Shown here piece after piece: positions 14,069-22,797 of a stretch of DNA of 64,000 bases. The number at the start of each line of letters is the position of its first letter. Position 1 is the first letter of the stretch. The notes under the pieces are model-generated. The model saw only the letters and a list, made by a program, of their open reading frames with translations, was not told the origin of the DNA and did no database searches. Source of the DNA: Cellulomonas sp. Leaf395 (lineage in GTDB: Bacteria > Actinomycetota > Actinomycetes > Actinomycetales > Cellulomonadaceae); contig NZ_LMQI01000001.1 of NCBI RefSeq assembly GCF_001424125.1, forward strand, positions 278,616-342,615, read 5' to 3'. Made by a program: the position numbers and the translations under genes.

Positions 14069-15094
14069 ATGAGCGAGCTCGACGACGTCGTCGACGACCT
14101 GTACTCCGGTGCGCCGGCCGAGTTCATCGCCCGGCGCGACGCCGCGGTCAAGGCCGCCCGCGCGGACAAGGACCGTGCGCTGGCCGAGGCCATCGGTGAG
14201 CTCCGCAAGCCCACCGTCTCCGCGTGGCTGGTCAACCTGCTCGTGCGCGACGATGCCGACCTCGCCACGCAGATCGTCGCCCTCGGCGAAGGTCTGCGCG
14301 AGGCCGAGAAGTCCCTCGACGGGCCCGCCCTACGTGAGCTGTCGAAGCAGCGGCGTCAGCTGGTCCGTTCGCTGGTCGCTCGTGCCCGCAAGCTCGCGCA
14401 GCCGACCGGGCAGAAGATCGGCGACGCCGTGGTGCAGGAGCTCGACGCCACCCTCACGGCCGCTCTGGCCGACCCGGCCGTCGCCCGCGAGGTGGTCTCG
14501 GGACGCCTGACCGCCGCACGCGAGTACGCGGGGTTCGGCAGCGCGGAGACGCCCGATGCGGAGGCGTCGACACCCGCCCCCGCACCGCCACGCCCACCGA
14601 AGCCCCCGAAGGCGACCCCCGCGCGCGGGAAGCTCCGGCTGGTGGGGGAGTCGGAGAGGGCCGATCCGACCGGGGAGTCCGCCGCGGAGCGGGACCGCCG
14701 ACGCCGCCGCGAGGAGCGCGAGCAGCGCGCCCGCGACGAGGCCCAAGCCGCGTGGGAACAGGCGGAACGCGTGGCCACCGAGGCGCGGCGGCGCCACGAC
14801 GCGGCGGTCGCGGCTCGCGAGGAGAGCGCCGCCGAGGTCGCGCGGACCGAGGAGGCCGCCGCGCGCGCCCACCAGGAGGAAGACGACCTGGTGCGCGCGC
14901 TCGCGGAGGCCCGCCGCCGGCTCGCCGCCGCCGGGAAGGCCGCCACGGTCGCGGACAAGGAGGTCGGCACCGCGCAGCAGACGCTCCGTGCCGACGAGCG
15001 CGAGCTCGCCACGGCGGAACGCGAGCTCCACCGCGCGGAACGCACGCGCGACTCGGCCGCGGCGGCCCGGGAAGCCGCCTCACGCAGCGACTGA
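14069..15094 (+). CDS. Coiled-coil protein of unknown function
   Basis: 341 residues. ATG 14069 has GGAGGGG five to six bases upstream. The N-terminal third is a conserved actinobacterial domain (LDDVVDDLYSGAPAEFIARR, RKPTVSAWLVNLLV); a proline/alanine linker follows (about 172-192), then a long, strongly charged coiled coil (about 205-335, Arg/Glu/Ala-rich). No signal peptide or membrane segment, so it is cytoplasmic. The layout suggests a scaffold or nucleic-acid-associated protein, but I cannot name a function. It is followed 12 bases later by the YdeI-like gene, probably in one transcript. Confidence 0.75.
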   Translation: MSELDDVVDDLYSGAPAEFIARRDAAVKAARADKDRALAEAIGELRKPTVSAWLVNLLVRDDADLATQIVALGEGLREAEKSLDGPALRELSKQRRQLVRSLVARARKLAQPTGQKIGDAVVQELDATLTAALADPAVAREVVSGRLTAAREYAGFGSAETPDAEASTPAPAPPRPPKPPKATPARGKLRLVGESERADPTGESAAERDRRRRREEREQRARDEAQAAWEQAERVATEARRRHDAAVAAREESAAEVARTEEAAARAHQEEDDLVRALAEARRRLAAAGKAATVADKEVGTAQQTLRADERELATAERELHRAERTRDSAAAAREAASRSD

Positions 15095-15106
15095 CGAGGA
15101 GGACGC

Positions 15107-15700
15107 ATGGCAGGCAGGGACGACGCCCCGCAGGTGCACGCGGAGACGGTGGAGCAGTGGCGCGACTGGCTGCTCGCGAACCACGCGACGCAGACCGGTG
15201 CGTGGCTGGTGTCGTGGAAGGCGCCCACCGGCAAGCCGTCCGTGAAGTACGAGCTCGCCGTCGAGGAGGCGCTCTGCGTCGGCTGGATCGACTCGGCGGG
15301 ACGCACGCTCGACGACGAGCGCCGGGCACTCTGGTTCACGCGTCGCAAGGCGGGCAGCGGCTGGGCGCGGACGAACAAGGCACGCATCGTCCGGCTGGAG
15401 GCCGAGGGCCGGATGACACCGGCCGGCCGCGCCGTCATCGACGCGGCCAAGGCCGACGGCTCCTGGACGCTGCTCGACGACGTCGAGAACCTGGTCGTCC
15501 CTGACGACCTGGGCGCGGCGTTCGACCGCTACCCCGGCTCCAGGCAGAACTTCGACGCGTTCCCGCCCTCGGCCCGGCGAGCCATCCTCGAGTGGATCGT
15601 GCAGGCCAAGCGTGAGGCGACCCGCGCGGCCCGCCTGGAGGAGTCGGCGCGGCTGGCGGCGCAGAACGTCCGGGCCAACCAGTGGACGCCCAAGGCGTAG
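15107..15700 (+). CDS. YdeI/OmpD-associated family protein
   Basis: 197 residues. Family signature: the acidic N-terminal helix (VEQWRDWLLANHATQTGAWL), SWKAPTGKPSVKYELAVEEALCVGWID, RKAGSGWARTNKARIVRLE and a C-terminal AILEWIVQAKREATRAARLEE. Such proteins are small and cytoplasmic; a few members are linked to peptide tolerance, but the activity is not established. GAGGAGG precedes ATG 15107 by six bases. Likely co-transcribed with the coiled-coil gene. Confidence 0.85.
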   Translation: MAGRDDAPQVHAETVEQWRDWLLANHATQTGAWLVSWKAPTGKPSVKYELAVEEALCVGWIDSAGRTLDDERRALWFTRRKAGSGWARTNKARIVRLEAEGRMTPAGRAVIDAAKADGSWTLLDDVENLVVPDDLGAAFDRYPGSRQNFDAFPPSARRAILEWIVQAKREATRAARLEESARLAAQNVRANQWTPKA

Positions 15701-15760
15701 CAGCAGGTCAGAGGCCGCTTTGGTGGTGGGCCACCGGCACGGGTACCCTGTGCTGGTCCT

Positions 15761-15849
15761 GGAGACGTCGCATAGCCCGGTCTAGTGCGCGACCCTGCTA
15801 AGGTCGTGAAGGCGTAAGCCTTCCGTGGGTTCAAATCCCACCGTCTCCG
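15761..15849 (+). tRNA. tRNA-Ser (anticodon GCT)
   Basis: Acceptor arms GGAGACG (15761-15767) and CGTCTCC (15842-15848) with discriminator G. The anticodon stem CGACC/GGTCG holds the loop CTGCTAA, giving anticodon GCT at 15797-15799. A long variable arm (GAAGGCGTAAGCCTTC) and the T-arm GTGGGTTCAAATCCCAC complete a class II tRNA. No encoded CCA. The last 19 bases also carry, on the other strand, the end of ltrA. Confidence 0.97.
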
Positions 15850-17099
15850 CTCTCAGAACAGCCCGAACCCTCAGGGTCCGGGCTGTTGCTGTGCCCGGCC
15901 CGCCGGCTCAAGACGACGTCGCCGACGATGACCGCCAGCAGCACCCCGTTGGACGCCCAGTTCAGTGCGAGCGGCGTCAGCGCGTCCCTCAGCAGGAACG
16001 CCGCCAGCACCACGACGACGCCGACCAGGTGCGTGACCGACCACCGACCACCGGTGGCTCGTCGGAAGAACGCGTTCCCCAGCAGATACACGGCCGCCGC
16101 GCCGCAGATGAGGCCCGCGGTCCACGTGTCGGTGTGCCCGAGGGGGTGCAGGAGAACCACCTCGTCGGCGACCGCGGTGAGCACGATGCCCACGATCAGC
16201 AGGAACGGGACGTACGTGTAGGCGGTCTGCGCGACCATCCCCGGGTTGGTCCGCGACGAGAAGTAGGCGGTGGCGGACTGCTCGGACCGGTCGAAGAACA
16301 GCAGCCACATGAGCACCGTACTGACGAACGCGGCCAGGAACGCCAGCACGGTCACTCCGTCGACCTCCAGCTCCGCGAACGCGGTGCCGGTCACGATGAT
16401 CGACTCGCCCAGGCTGATGATGAGGAACAGAGACACCCGCTCGGCCATGTGCGAGCCACGGACGGACCAGGTGTGCGGGTTGGTCGGACCGAGCCCCGGC
16501 ACCCAGAACAGCGCGCGGGGACCGGCCATGTCGAGCAGTGCCGCGACGATCCAGAGCACCAGCCGTGTCTGCTCGTCGGCGAGCGCCCCGCCGATCCACA
16601 GCGCCCCGGAGACGCTCAGCCACACCGTGATCCGCACGAAGTTCTCGGCGTTCTCGGGCCAGTGCCGGCCCATCGCCCACACCGTGAAGAGCGTCCGCCC
16701 CACCTGGATCAGCACGAACGGGACCGCGAACAGCAGCGCCTTGCCCTCGAACGCCTCCGGGATGGCGCTCGACATCAACAGGCCCAGCAGCATGAGGACG
16801 AGCAGCATGGCTCGGACCGGCACCTGGTCCGGGTCCAGCCAGTTGGTCACCCACGTGGTGTCGATCCACAGCCACCACACCGCCCAGCCCAGGATCAGGG
16901 TGTGCAGGAGCGTGGTCAGGTCGGGGTGCGTGATGAGGCTGTGCGACAGCTGCGTGACCGCGAACACGAACACCAGGTCGAAGAACAGCTCCACGTAACC
17001 GACCCGGCTGCTGTCGTGGCCGTCGCCGTGCCGCAGCACGTCCGCCCGCATGCCCCACCGGCCGCCACCCGTGCCGATGCGGTTCGCCGTGGACGACAT
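15831..17099 (-). CDS. ltrA: Low temperature requirement protein A (LtrA) family membrane protein
   Basis: 422 residues. ATG 17099 is chosen because the family start (RVGYVELFFDLVFVFAVTQLS near residue 32) then sits at the normal distance; upstream in-frame sequence crosses the tRNA-Arg gene. About twelve hydrophobic segments run to the C-terminus, with MAERVSLFLIISLGESIIVTG in the centre, the family hallmark. The function is poorly known. The last codons read through the terminator hairpin, and the stop TGA (15831-15833) is supplied by the complement of the tRNA-Ser T-loop. Confidence 0.88.
   Translation of the reverse strand: MSSTANRIGTGGGRWGMRADVLRHGDGHDSSRVGYVELFFDLVFVFAVTQLSHSLITHPDLTTLLHTLILGWAVWWLWIDTTWVTNWLDPDQVPVRAMLLVLMLLGLLMSSAIPEAFEGKALLFAVPFVLIQVGRTLFTVWAMGRHWPENAENFVRITVWLSVSGALWIGGALADEQTRLVLWIVAALLDMAGPRALFWVPGLGPTNPHTWSVRGSHMAERVSLFLIISLGESIIVTGTAFAELEVDGVTVLAFLAAFVSTVLMWLLFFDRSEQSATAYFSSRTNPGMVAQTAYTYVPFLLIVGIVLTAVADEVVLLHPLGHTDTWTAGLICGAAAVYLLGNAFFRRATGGRWSVTHLVGVVVVLAAFLLRDALTPLALNWASNGVLLAVIVGDVVLSRRAGHSNSPDPEGSGCSESGDGGI
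15857..15887. terminator. Bidirectional hairpin after tRNA-Ser(GCT)
   Basis: AACAGCCCG plus ACCC pairs with GGGT plus CGGGCTGTT around a short loop. It lies eight bases 3' of the tRNA and inside the 3' coding end of the opposing ltrA gene. It can end the tRNA transcript; for ltrA it would act just before the stop codon. Confidence 0.65.
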
Positions 17100-17198
17100 G
17101 GGCGCGATCCTGCCACGAGCGTGTGACGGCTCACGTCGATCCGGTTTGGGATGCCGGGCTCCTGGCCTGTATCGTCGTCTCCGGCCCTGCGGGGTCAT

Positions 17199-17271
17199 GC
17201 GCCCGTAGCTCAATGGATAGAGCATCTGACTACGGATCAGAAGGTTGGGGGTTCGAGTCCCTTCGGGCGCA
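17199..17271 (+). tRNA. tRNA-Arg (anticodon ACG)
   Basis: Acceptor arms GCGCCCG (17199-17205) and CGGGCGC (17264-17270) with discriminator A. The anticodon stem TCTGA/TCAGA encloses CTACGGA, giving ACG at 17232-17234. The T-arm GGGGGTTCGAGTCCCTT follows. No encoded CCA. Confidence 0.97.
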
Positions 17272-17285
17272 CAGCTGTTCGACAT

Positions 17286-17312
17286 GAGGGCCTGGCCATC
17301 GGCCGGGCCCTC
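17286..17312 (+). terminator. Terminator of tRNA-Arg
   Basis: A 12-bp stem GAGGGCCTGGCC/GGCCGGGCCCTC with one wobble pair and a three-base loop, 14 bases after the tRNA, followed by TCGTTCGTCG. Confidence 0.75.
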
Positions 17313-17356
17313 GTTCGTCGTACACCACCGCGCGTGCGGGTCGGCCGCGCGGCGCC

Positions 17357-17476
17357 GGCTACGGTGCGTCGTGGGTCGAGCCGACTCCGGCGCCGGTCCT
17401 GTGGATCGCTGCCGTGGTCCTGGTGTCCGTCGCGCTCGTCGCGGCGGTGCGCTCGAGCAGCCGCCCGCTCGGCTGA
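17357..17476 (+). pseudogene. Possible C-terminal remnant of a membrane protein
   Basis: In this otherwise gene-free stretch (17313-17651) one frame reads GYGASWVEPTPAPVLWIAAV, then a hydrophobic run VLVSVALVAAV, basic residues RSSSR and a stop. It looks like the last membrane helix of a transporter whose front was lost. No start codon or ribosome site was found. It could equally be chance, since high-GC sequence yields Ala/Val runs easily. Confidence 0.3.
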
Positions 17477-17651
17477 TCCCGCGGGCGCGACGACGATCCG
17501 ACCACTCCATGTCCATGTGGCGCCGTCGGCCTCCCGCTCAAGGGATCACGGCGCCGGCTGCTCCGGCGCGGGCGCCCGCAGGCACTGACGCGGCCGATCC
17601 CTGGACTCTTCGCACGCTGGCGTCACGCTGCACGAGCGGCGTGAGGGTCGG

Positions 17652-18530
17652 TCAGCTTGGTTCGGACACGTTCGTATCGAAGGTGAACTCTCGGCAGTTG
17701 AACGACAGGCTCGTCAGCACAACCCCATTGAAGCTGTCCGTGGAAAACACGAACGTCACCGACGTCACGGCCAGGTTGCCCGCCGTGTCCAGTGCATCCT
17801 GCAGCGTGCCCACGTAGGGGTAGCCCACCCCTGGGTTGGGCGGGAGCAGCGGGTCCCAGCTGTAGAAGTTGTCAGCGATGCGGTTGTAGTGCAGGTCGCC
17901 CTCGGGGGTGGTCAGGACGATCTCAACCGTCTGCACGCCCTCGACCGACGTGGTGTCGGCCTCGAAGCCTAGGTTCAGGGCGTCCTGGAGGGAGAAGTCG
18001 GTGATAGCCGAGATGCCACCCGCGACGAAGTCTTGGGAGCTGATGCTCAGGCCCCCCTCGACAAACTCAGCGGCGCCGTAAAGTTGCCACCCGGCCGAGC
18101 TCGGCGTGATCGGCCCGGCCGGCTGCGACACGCACTCGTTCGGCGTCAGGCCCGTGCCCGCCGCGACGAGGTGCAGCGAGACGTGGCTGATTGCCTGGGG
18201 CAGTCCCCGCTTGTTGACGACCGTCGAGGTGACTGTCACCGTGCCGTCCCCGTTGACGACGAAGTCCGCGCCGTATCTCACGATCGTCGCGGCCTTGTAG
18301 CAGAGCGCGTCCACGTCGTAGCCCTCCGGAACGGCGACCGTCTCGGTGACGGACGTCAGGTCCTCCACTTTGTACCAGCCGCCATCAGGCCCGACGACTT
18401 CCTGAGGGCAGCTCTCCTGCCCGACGCCTGCACGCACCTGGGCCATCCCGGGTGACGCGGACCCGGGTGCCGCGGCAGCGACGACGAGCGCCACGGATGC
18501 CAGAAGTGCGCCAAGTGTTCGGCTGCTCAC
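17652..18530 (-). CDS. Secreted protein of unknown function
   Basis: 292 residues. The GTG at 18530 is chosen: GGAG lies six bases upstream and a good signal peptide follows at once (VSSRTLGALLASVALVVAAAAPGSAS). An in-frame ATG at 18617 would add 29 unlikely residues. The mature part is acidic and beta-rich with few Lys/Arg, has four cysteines (in ESCPQE, DALCYKAA, PNECVSQ and FNCREF) and resembles no family I can name. It lies alone between a long non-coding stretch and lysX, from which it diverges. Its promoter should lie in 18531-18870. Confidence 0.75.
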   Translation of the reverse strand: MSSRTLGALLASVALVVAAAAPGSASPGMAQVRAGVGQESCPQEVVGPDGGWYKVEDLTSVTETVAVPEGYDVDALCYKAATIVRYGADFVVNGDGTVTVTSTVVNKRGLPQAISHVSLHLVAAGTGLTPNECVSQPAGPITPSSAGWQLYGAAEFVEGGLSISSQDFVAGGISAITDFSLQDALNLGFEADTTSVEGVQTVEIVLTTPEGDLHYNRIADNFYSWDPLLPPNPGVGYPYVGTLQDALDTAGNLAVTSVTFVFSTDSFNGVVLTSLSFNCREFTFDTNVSEPS

Positions 18531-18870
18531 GAGGTTCTCCTTCGCGCTCAGCGAGGGTGTAGCGCCGTGAGCACCTTTCGCGAGGTTTGCCCCGATTGTT
18601 CTCCGCACCGGCGCCACCGGTCAAGGTTGTCGCCCGGGCGGCACACGGGATGCTGTTCGGCGTTCGGAGCACCGCACACGGCGCGGTGCTCACGGGCTCC
18701 GCGCCTTCAGTCTCGCGACTGCCGTCCCTGTCGGCGCCGTGACCGAGCCTGGCGCCTCGCCCTGCGCCCCCGTTATGTTCCACACAGGCTTCCGGCAGCG
18801 ACTGAGCGCGCCTGCGGGGGCGAGGGTCGACGAGCACGCGGCGCAGGCCGCCTCGGGAAACGAGGGGCAC
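18531..18870. promoter_or_regulatory. Divergent intergenic region before lysX with a perfect hairpin
   Basis: Contains no convincing gene. It holds a perfect 9-bp inverted repeat GAGCACCGC (18667-18675)/GCGGTGCTC (18683-18691) with a 7-base loop. It lies about 180 bases upstream of the lysX start and could be a leader hairpin or a protein site. The promoters of the secreted-protein gene and lysX must both be here. Confidence 0.4.
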
Positions 18871-21800
18871 ATGACCGACGTCGTGACGAGCACCGAGGCG
18901 GTCCCGGAGGCCGTCGACCGGCGACCGGCCGTGGGCCAGCCGACGCGTCTGGACGACCGGTGGCCGGACCGCTTCGCCGCGGTCATGTTCGTCGCCTGCG
19001 CGCTGGTGCTGGTCTCGGCGGCCGTCCCGTCGTTCCGGCGCTACTTCGCGCAGCCCGACGACGCCGTCTCGATGCTCACCATCCCGATCATCCCCAACAT
19101 CGTCTACGCAGCGCTGCTGGCCTGCATCGCCGCGGCGCTGCACCGCCGGCTGCGCGCCGCGTGGTGGATCTTCGTCGTCTGGTGGCTGCTGCTGCCGCAG
19201 GTGGGCCGGATCGGGGACCTCGTCGACGGGGGTTCCTGGCTGAACGTGGCCGGGTTGGTGCTGGTCACCGGTGGTCTGGTCATCGCTCTGCGGGCGCGCC
19301 CGCAGTTCAGCGCGCGGACGGTGCGCGGGAGCTTCTGGCGCGCGCTCGCACTGTTCCTGGTCGGCGGAGCGGTGACCCTGTTCGTGGGGGCGTGGCTGGT
19401 CACCACGTTCGGGGACGCCCCCGACAGCGGGTCGGCGGCGTACTTCGTCTGGGACGCGATGCTCGGCGAGCTCGGGAAGGTGGACAGCGCGAGCGCCGCG
19501 ACGGCCCCCTGGTGGGTCCGGGGGATCATCAACCTCCTCGGCGCGGCGACGGTCATCGGCGCCACGATCCTGCTGTTCCGCTCGCCGTCGTACACACGCA
19601 CGCTCGACGCGGCCGACGAGGCGCGGGTCCGGACGCTGCTGCGGGAGTTCGGGTCGGAGGACTCGCTCGGCTACTTCGCCACGCGCCGGGACAAGTCGGT
19701 GGTGTGGGAGTCGGGGGACGCGGCGACTGCGCGGGCCGGGGTGTCGTACCGGGTGGTCGGCTCGGTGAGCCTGGCCAGCGGCAACCCCGTGGGGGACCCG
19801 CTGCACTGGCCCGCAGCGATCGAGCAGTGGCGTCGGCAGGCGCGGCTCAACGGCTGGTCGCTGGCGGTCATGGGCGCCGGGACGACGGGGGCGCTGGCCT
19901 ACACGGAGGCGGGGCTGTCGGCGTGGGAGATCGGCGACGAGGCGATCCTCGACATGCGGACGTTCTCGCTGACCGGCCCGGGGATGAAGGCGGTCCGGCA
20001 GTCGGTGACCCGGCTGCAGCGCAAGGGGTACACCACCCGCGTGACCAAGCACGGGTCCCTGGACGCGGCGCAGTTCGCAGCGCTGGACGCGGCGGCGGCG
20101 CAGTGGCGTGGTGACGGGGGCGACGAGCGGGGCTTCTCGATGGCGCTCGGCCGGCTCGGCGACAGGCTGGACGCCGACTGCGTGCTGGTGGAGGCGCACG
20201 ACGTCGACGGGCAGCTGCGCGCGTTCCTCAGCTTCGTCCCGTGGGGCCGCACGGGCGTGTCCCTCGACCTGATGCGTCGGGACCCGACCGCGGACAACGG
20301 CCTGGTCGAGCTCATGATCGCCTCGCTCGCGGAGCGCGCCACCGCGTTCGGTGCGGGGCGCGTGTCGTTGAACTTCGCGATGTTCCGGGAGGCGTTCGAG
20401 CGGGGGGAAGAGGTGGGTGCCGGACCCATCGCACGGTTGTGGCGGCAGTCGCTGGTGCTGGCCAGCCGGAACTGGCAGCTCGAGTCGCTCTACCGCTCCA
20501 ACGCCAAGTACCAGCCCGAGTGGCAGCCCCGGTTCATCTGCTTCGAGTACACCTCGGACCTGCCCCGGGTCGGGACGGCGGCGGGCAGCGCCGAGGGCTT
20601 TCTCACGCGCCCGTCCCTGAAGCTCCTCAACCGGCGGGGACGGTCGGCCGAGACCGGCGCGCTGGACCGCGCGGGGGAGGACTACGCGGCGCAGGTCGCG
20701 GCGCAGATCCCCGTCGCCCCCGACGCCGTCGAGGAGGCGATGTCCGCGCACAGGCTGCCGGAGCAGCAGCGTGTGCGCCGCGAGAAGGCGGACCGGCTGC
20801 GCGCCCGCGGCATCGACCCGTACCCGGTCACGTACCCGCGGACCCACACGCTCGCGGCCGTCCGTGCCGAGGCCGGCGAGCTCGCGCCGGACACCGCCAC
20901 CGGACGGCAGGTGTCGGTGGTGGGACGGCTCATCCGCATGCGGGACGGCGGGAAGCTCGGGTTCGGGACGTTGCGGGACGGCAGCGGCGACCTGCAGGTC
21001 ATGGTGGGCGCGGACGTCGTGAGCGCGGCCGACCTCGAGCTGTGGCGCCACGACGTCGACCTCGGCGACCACCTCGGGGTCACCGGCGAGGTCGTCACGA
21101 CGAAGCGCGGCGAGCTCTCGGTGCGCGCCGAGTCGCTGCAGATCACCAGCAAGTCGCTGCGCCCGCTGCCCGACAAGCACAAGGGTCTGACCGACCCCGA
21201 GGCCCGCGTGCGCGCGCGCTACGTCGACCTGATCGTCCGGCCGGCCGCGCGGGACATCGCCTACACGCGCGCGACGATCGTGCGCAGCATCCGTGACTCG
21301 CTGCACGCCCGCGGGTTCGCCGAGGTCGAGACGCCGATGCTCCAGGTCATCCACGGCGGTGCCAACGCCCGCCCGTTCGAGACGCACATCAACGCCTACG
21401 ATATGGACCTCTACCTGCGCATCGCCACGGAGCTGCACCTCAAGCGGCTGGTCGTCGGCGGCATGGAGAAGGTGTTCGAGATCGGGCGGCAGTTCCGCAA
21501 CGAGGGCGTCGACTTCAAGCACAACCCGGAGTTCACGTCGCTCGAGATGTACGAGACGTACGGCAACTACGACACCATGCGCGTCACCACGCAGGAGCTG
21601 ATCCAGGAGGCTGCCACCGCGGTGTACGGGTCACCGATCGCGCGCCGTGCGGACGCCGACGGAACGGTGACCGAGTACGACCTGTCCGGCACCTGGCCGG
21701 TCAAGACCGTCTGCCAGGCCGTCTCGGAGAAGCTCGGGGAGGAGATCACGGCGGACACGCCCGTCGAGGTGCTCCGCCGGCACGCCGACGCCCTCGGGCT

Positions 21801-22236
21801 CGAGCTGGAGCCGGGCGCCAGCTGGGCGGTGGTTCTCGAGGAGATCTACGGCCTGCTCTGCGAGAGCACCACGACGACGCCCGTCTTCTACACCGACTTC
21901 CCCAAGGAGAACTCGCCGCTGACCCGCGAGCACCGCGTCGACCCCCGGCTGGCCGAGAAGTGGGACCTGGTGATCTTCGCCTCCGAGCAGGGCACCGCCT
22001 ACTCCGAGCTGGTCGACCCGCTCGAGCAGCGCCGCCGCCTGGTCGCGCAGTCGCTGCTGGCCGCCGCGGGCAACCCGGAGGCGATGCAGGTGGACGAGGA
22101 CTTCCTCACCGCCCTCGAGTACGCGATGCCGCCGACGGGCGGGATGGGCCTGGGCGTCGACAGGCTGGTCATGAACCTCACCGGGCTGGGCATCCGCGAC
22201 ACGATCCTGTTCCCGCTGGTGCGCCCGACACGCTGA
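18871..22236 (+). CDS. lysX: Bifunctional lysylphosphatidylglycerol synthase / lysyl-tRNA synthetase LysX
   Basis: 1121 residues; ATG 18871 has GAGGGG four bases upstream. The N-terminus has about seven membrane helices (residues 25-240), followed by an MprF-type DUF2156 lysyl-transferase domain (about 250-585; LNFAMFREAFERGEE, WQPRFICFEYTSDLPRV). After a linker come the OB-fold (about 650-760) and the class II lysyl-tRNA synthetase core with motif 2 (FRNEGVDFKHNPEFTSLEMY) and motif 3 (GMGLGVDRLVMNLTG). LysX charges tRNA-Lys and moves lysine onto phosphatidylglycerol, lowering surface charge and giving cationic-peptide resistance, as known in Mycobacterium. The housekeeping LysRS must be elsewhere. 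Confidence 0.95.
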   Translation: MTDVVTSTEAVPEAVDRRPAVGQPTRLDDRWPDRFAAVMFVACALVLVSAAVPSFRRYFAQPDDAVSMLTIPIIPNIVYAALLACIAAALHRRLRAAWWIFVVWWLLLPQVGRIGDLVDGGSWLNVAGLVLVTGGLVIALRARPQFSARTVRGSFWRALALFLVGGAVTLFVGAWLVTTFGDAPDSGSAAYFVWDAMLGELGKVDSASAATAPWWVRGIINLLGAATVIGATILLFRSPSYTRTLDAADEARVRTLLREFGSEDSLGYFATRRDKSVVWESGDAATARAGVSYRVVGSVSLASGNPVGDPLHWPAAIEQWRRQARLNGWSLAVMGAGTTGALAYTEAGLSAWEIGDEAILDMRTFSLTGPGMKAVRQSVTRLQRKGYTTRVTKHGSLDAAQFAALDAAAAQWRGDGGDERGFSMALGRLGDRLDADCVLVEAHDVDGQLRAFLSFVPWGRTGVSLDLMRRDPTADNGLVELMIASLAERATAFGAGRVSLNFAMFREAFERGEEVGAGPIARLWRQSLVLASRNWQLESLYRSNAKYQPEWQPRFICFEYTSDLPRVGTAAGSAEGFLTRPSLKLLNRRGRSAETGALDRAGEDYAAQVAAQIPVAPDAVEEAMSAHRLPEQQRVRREKADRLRARGIDPYPVTYPRTHTLAAVRAEAGELAPDTATGRQVSVVGRLIRMRDGGKLGFGTLRDGSGDLQVMVGADVVSAADLELWRHDVDLGDHLGVTGEVVTTKRGELSVRAESLQITSKSLRPLPDKHKGLTDPEARVRARYVDLIVRPAARDIAYTRATIVRSIRDSLHARGFAEVETPMLQVIHGGANARPFETHINAYDMDLYLRIATELHLKRLVVGGMEKVFEIGRQFRNEGVDFKHNPEFTSLEMYETYGNYDTMRVTTQELIQEAATAVYGSPIARRADADGTVTEYDLSGTWPVKTVCQAVSEKLGEEITADTPVEVLRRHADALGLELEPGASWAVVLEEIYGLLCESTTTTPVFYTDFPKENSPLTREHRVDPRLAEKWDLVIFASEQGTAYSELVDPLEQRRRLVAQSLLAAAGNPEAMQVDEDFLTALEYAMPPTGGMGLGVDRLVMNLTGLGIRDTILFPLVRPTR

Positions 22237-22240
22237 CCCG

Positions 22241-22633
22241 TCAGGCGGCGGCTCGCCGCTTCTCCACGCGGTTGCGCAGGAAGATCAGCGGGAGGATCAG
22301 CGTCCCGAGCATCGTGACGATCCAGACCGTGAGCGAGCCGACGACCCACGCGCTGGTCCCGCTGATGGTCAGGCCGTCCCCGACGAGCGTCGCGACGAAC
22401 AGCGCGACGACCGTGGTGACGAGGCCGACCGCACCCGTGAGCGCATTCGCGTGCCTCTGGGTCACCGACTGGAACCAGGGTGTGAGGATGCTCTGCAGGA
22501 CCGCGAACACGACGACGGCGACGAGGAACCCCGACGCCGTCACGGTGAACCCGTCGACGAACAACGACGCGATCCACAGCCCGAGAGCCGCCGACGCCAG
22601 GAAGATGCAGGCCCGGATGAGAAAGACGACCAT
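22241..22633 (-). CDS. Phage-holin-family (4-TM) membrane protein
   Basis: 130 residues with four hydrophobic segments (about 5-25, 32-52, 65-90, 97-120) and a basic C-terminal RNRVEKRRAAA. The pattern fits the mycobacterial/actinobacterial phage holin family IV proteins, widely chromosomal and not tied to phage lysis. It ends four bases after the convergent lysX stop; there is no prophage nearby. Function unknown. Confidence 0.75.
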   Translation of the reverse strand: MVVFLIRACIFLASAALGLWIASLFVDGFTVTASGFLVAVVVFAVLQSILTPWFQSVTQRHANALTGAVGLVTTVVALFVATLVGDGLTISGTSAWVVGSLTVWIVTMLGTLILPLIFLRNRVEKRRAAA

Positions 22634-22797
22634 GCGCGCACGCGCTCCTTCGTCGGTGGCGGTCGCAGGACTGCTCCCGGCCCTTGAGCCTCACAGTAGG
22701 GACTGGCCGTACGCGCCGCCAGGGTGTGACCAGTCCGTTTGTTACGAGTGATCGCACGAGTGCGCTCTGGCCCGGGTCGCCCGCTACCGTGGCGAGG

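Noticed and set aside
18385..21522. Open frame of over 1000 codons on the minus strand opposite lysX
   Set aside because: Arg/Pro/Ala-rich shadow; lysX on the plus strand has complete motifs.
22241..22633. Prophage holin
   Set aside because: Holin-like fold but no other phage gene nearby; this family is chromosomal in many actinobacteria.
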